NCBI GenBank assembly: GCA_947034885.2
Contig: OX344754.2
Location: 11,949,501 to 12,013,500 of the forward strand
Direction: 5' to 3'
DNA: 64,000 nucleotides
Source of the DNA: Thuidium tamariscinum
Taxonomy: Eukaryota; Streptophyta; Bryopsida; Hypnales; Thuidiaceae
This document shows, one piece after another, positions 61,733-64,000 of this stretch. The notes under the pieces were generated by a model. It saw only the letters and a list, made by a program, of their open reading frames with translations, was not told where the DNA came from and searched no databases. The position numbers and the translations under genes were made by a program. Within the stretch, counting starts at the first letter, position 1; the number at the start of each line of letters is the position of its first letter.

Positions 61733-64000
61733 AGTCCCCGATTTGTCACCAGGGACTCACGGGTTCTTTTTTCAAATTTATACATAAACTAAGGCGTATT
61801 TAGGCTCATAACACCCACAAAAAGGCATTAAACCTATATTGGCATTACACATACCAATGTGCCATTTGGTCATTAGGTGGGATTTAGGATAGTTTACATC
61901 CAAAACGGGCCCGGTCTTAGCTAAATAGACGCCAAATTGATGGAGATGTACAGAATTAGGGTAAGAAGCCTAAGAAGGCCCTGTCTAGGCTAGGAAGTCC
62001 TCATAGGGGGATCTAGGAGGAATCCCCTACTCCCCATAGCATCGAAGAGAATACGGATAAAATACTAACCTTGAAATGCAGGTATCGGCGATTTCCTAAT
62101 TCTAAGAGTACACAGTGGGGATGCAGATTTGCATCCAAGTGGGGGGATCCCATGGGTGGTCCCCTCTTAAGTTTGGGAATTTTTCGACATTGTTTGAACA
62201 TTTTCCCAGACGGTCAACCGCGGTGGACTTTGGGTGGGAATTCGAAAGAATATCCCAAAGTGCGGTAAAATCCCACTAAAAATCCGGCGAGGCGGTCTCA
62301 CACCAACGGAGCGCTTCCCCAAGTTTTAAGACAAAATGATAGTCAGAAGATCCCGAATCGGCGACATTCCTCCCCAACTGACAAATTAAATGGCGAAAGC
62401 GATGGTTGACCGGCGTACCGGGGCCATACGACATCGGAACGGAGCCTATCTTGGGTCTATTCCTACCCCCTTCCATCTACTTGGGAGATTGGCGAAGGTT
62501 TGGGGTCCAAAATTGCTAAACTCCAAAAGTTGGGAATTTATCCCAACTTGGATCCCAGCTTACGCTAAGATTCCTCGAGAATTTGGACATAGTTTAAGGG
62601 GTGAAGGATTCTTTGCGAGCTAATTATGGCCTTCCGAAGCCAATGGCGCAATCCGTTTGCCATTTGAAGCTAAACTCCAAAAGTTAGCCTTTTGGGGACA
62701 GCACATGGAGAAGAAATGGGGGTTTTGGGCCCCCCAATGCATTTTTGGGGAGTTTGGGCCCCGTTAGCCGTGGGGAACGCGTAGGGAACGTGTGGGGAAC
62801 TTCGAGCACATGTGGGAGCAAGTACCACCTCAAAAAGTTAGTGGAGGTGGCTCATGTGCTTTGGTGTAAGTAATTTCAAATTAAGTAGGTGGGAACACAT
62901 GGGAACTTCTCCCATGTGAGAACTTGTAGATTTTGGGGAAGGTAAATTTGACGGTTTTGCAAGTTCTTGTGAGGTTAGGTAAGATTTGAATTTCCCAATT
63001 CAAATTGTATAGATTTTAGGTGGATAATTAAATTTGGGAGGGGTAAACATGTACGGACCTCCTAATTTCCCTCATCCAGTTATTCTTAGTAGATTAAGGG
63101 GGAGGTGTTGCTCCCTTTTGGGTTTAAAAGGGGCGGCATTCTCCTCTCATTCTCTCTCTTTTCTCACTCCTATCCATTTAAGGGAGGAGGACTATTGGGC
63201 TCGGGTTATGTCGGATTTCCTTTGGCCTTTGATGCCAAGGGAGCCTTTGATGGTCTTTTGGGGTTTTTACACCCTTTGGTAAGTGTGGTTTTTTACTTGG
63301 GGACTTGAGACCCCCCCCAAGTGGTGGAACTTGTTGCAATCTAAGCTTGATGACTCATTGTATTGTGCACCATTCAGAGTTGTTGTGGGAGAGTATTGTG
63401 AGGAACCAAGGGGCAACTTAGGAGGTGACTTCGAGCGTATGTTTGCACTTTGTATTACTCTCTTCTCCCTCTTCTCTTAGTCACGGGGTTAATTTAGTCC
63501 CATCGGGGACGGCGAAGCTTTGAACTATAGACTAGATAAGTTGTGTGAACATTCTCTTCTCCCTCTTCTCTTAGTCACGGGGTTAATTTAGTCCCATAGG
63601 GGACGGCGAAGCTATGAACCCCCGCCCTTCCTAAGAAACTAAAGTCTTAGCCACGTGTCAAAACACCTCACTCTCACGACGGAGCTTTGAACCCCCTAAG
63701 TCTTAGTGGGGTGTCAAATAACCTCCCTCTTGAGTTAGACTCAACGTTTAGTGTCCAACACGGTTGGCACTAAGTCAACGTTTAGCATTCAACATCCATT
63801 GGGGTGAACCCCTTGGGCCACATCAATTGTTCTTTTGTTAGGAGGTTTCTAATTCCACTAAAAAAGCCAAAATTCACGAGTGAGGCCTCAGCTCCAACGT
63901 TGGACCAGCCCCAACCAGCCAGCCGAGAGCCCCAACCAACCAGCCGAGAGCCCCAGCCGGGTCCGCAGCCGGATACCGCAGCCGGGTCTGCAGAGTCAGG
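61733..64000. other. Repeat-derived DNA to the window end, no gene seen
   Basis: Begins with a small hairpin (GTGAGTCCC and GGGACTCAC at 61732-61771). Contains a 94-bp tandem duplication (63459-63552 and 63553-63619, unit with CTTAGTCACGGGGTTAATTT) and, near the end, CCAACCAGCCGAGAGCCCC repeats (63911-63957). It resembles non-coding parts of an LTR-type element, but I found neither a primer-binding site nor a second LTR. Frames at 63034-63480 show no domain. Confidence 0.4.
63459..63619 (+). repeat. 94-bp tandem duplication
   Basis: Two adjacent copies of a unit starting TCTCTTCTCCCTCTTCTCTT; the second is partial. Differences are few (CATCGGGG against CATAGGGG; GCTTTG against GCTATG). Confidence 0.85.

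Noticed and set aside
61733-64000. LTR retrotransposon at the right end
   Set aside because: No primer-binding site, second LTR or gag/pol frame is visible in the window; the small hairpin and tandem duplication are not sufficient.

Overview
This is nuclear DNA of a land plant, probably a non-seed plant (inference). Three observations point there: exons of a plastid-type NAD(P)-binding gene, an L1-type LINE whose ORF1 has the plant DUF4283/zinc-knuckle layout, and many plant-style non-autonomous DNA transposons in AT-rich spacers. The species cannot be fixed from sequence alone, and no tRNA, rRNA or CRISPR was recognised.

Layout. 1-29 kb is a segmental duplication carrying three copies of one gene on the minus strand: copy A (1-406, cut by the window edge), copy B (9364-13176) and copy C (19668-23549). 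B and C each read as one four-exon gene of 983 and 989 residues: an N-terminal helical region, an apparently active TKL-like Ser/Thr kinase, a second helical segment with a hydrophobic stretch, and a C-terminal GTPase resembling immunity-related GTPases (IRG), whose P-loop lacks the usual lysine. The three introns keep frame in both copies. About 3 kb of upstream DNA is shared by all three copies, and A and C share a further 2.5 kb. Between B and C lie the first three exons of a plastid-type NAD(P)-binding gene, with no recognisable continuation.

29-37 kb is AT-rich and made of transposon remnants: a 1.5 kb MULE-like element, a Stowaway-like MITE, a long inverted repeat and a 430-bp dispersed repeat. 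37.5-45.4 kb is one full-length but decayed L1-type LINE on the minus strand, bounded by an 18-bp target duplication and interrupted by a 728-bp transposon. Two more copies of that transposon follow at 48.4 and 50.3 kb; the family shows 4-bp target duplications.

52.6-57.2 kb is GC-rich, with a broken gag-like or plant transposon-protein-like gene, a perfect 96-bp-arm hairpin and a CpG-rich 31-bp minisatellite. 59.3-61.7 kb is a satellite-like array alternating about 245- and 298-bp units. The remainder to 64 kb is low-copy or repeat-derived DNA without a gene I can support.

The likely functional genes are the kinase-GTPase copies. Their tandem expansion and domain set suggest an immune-type role, but that is inference.
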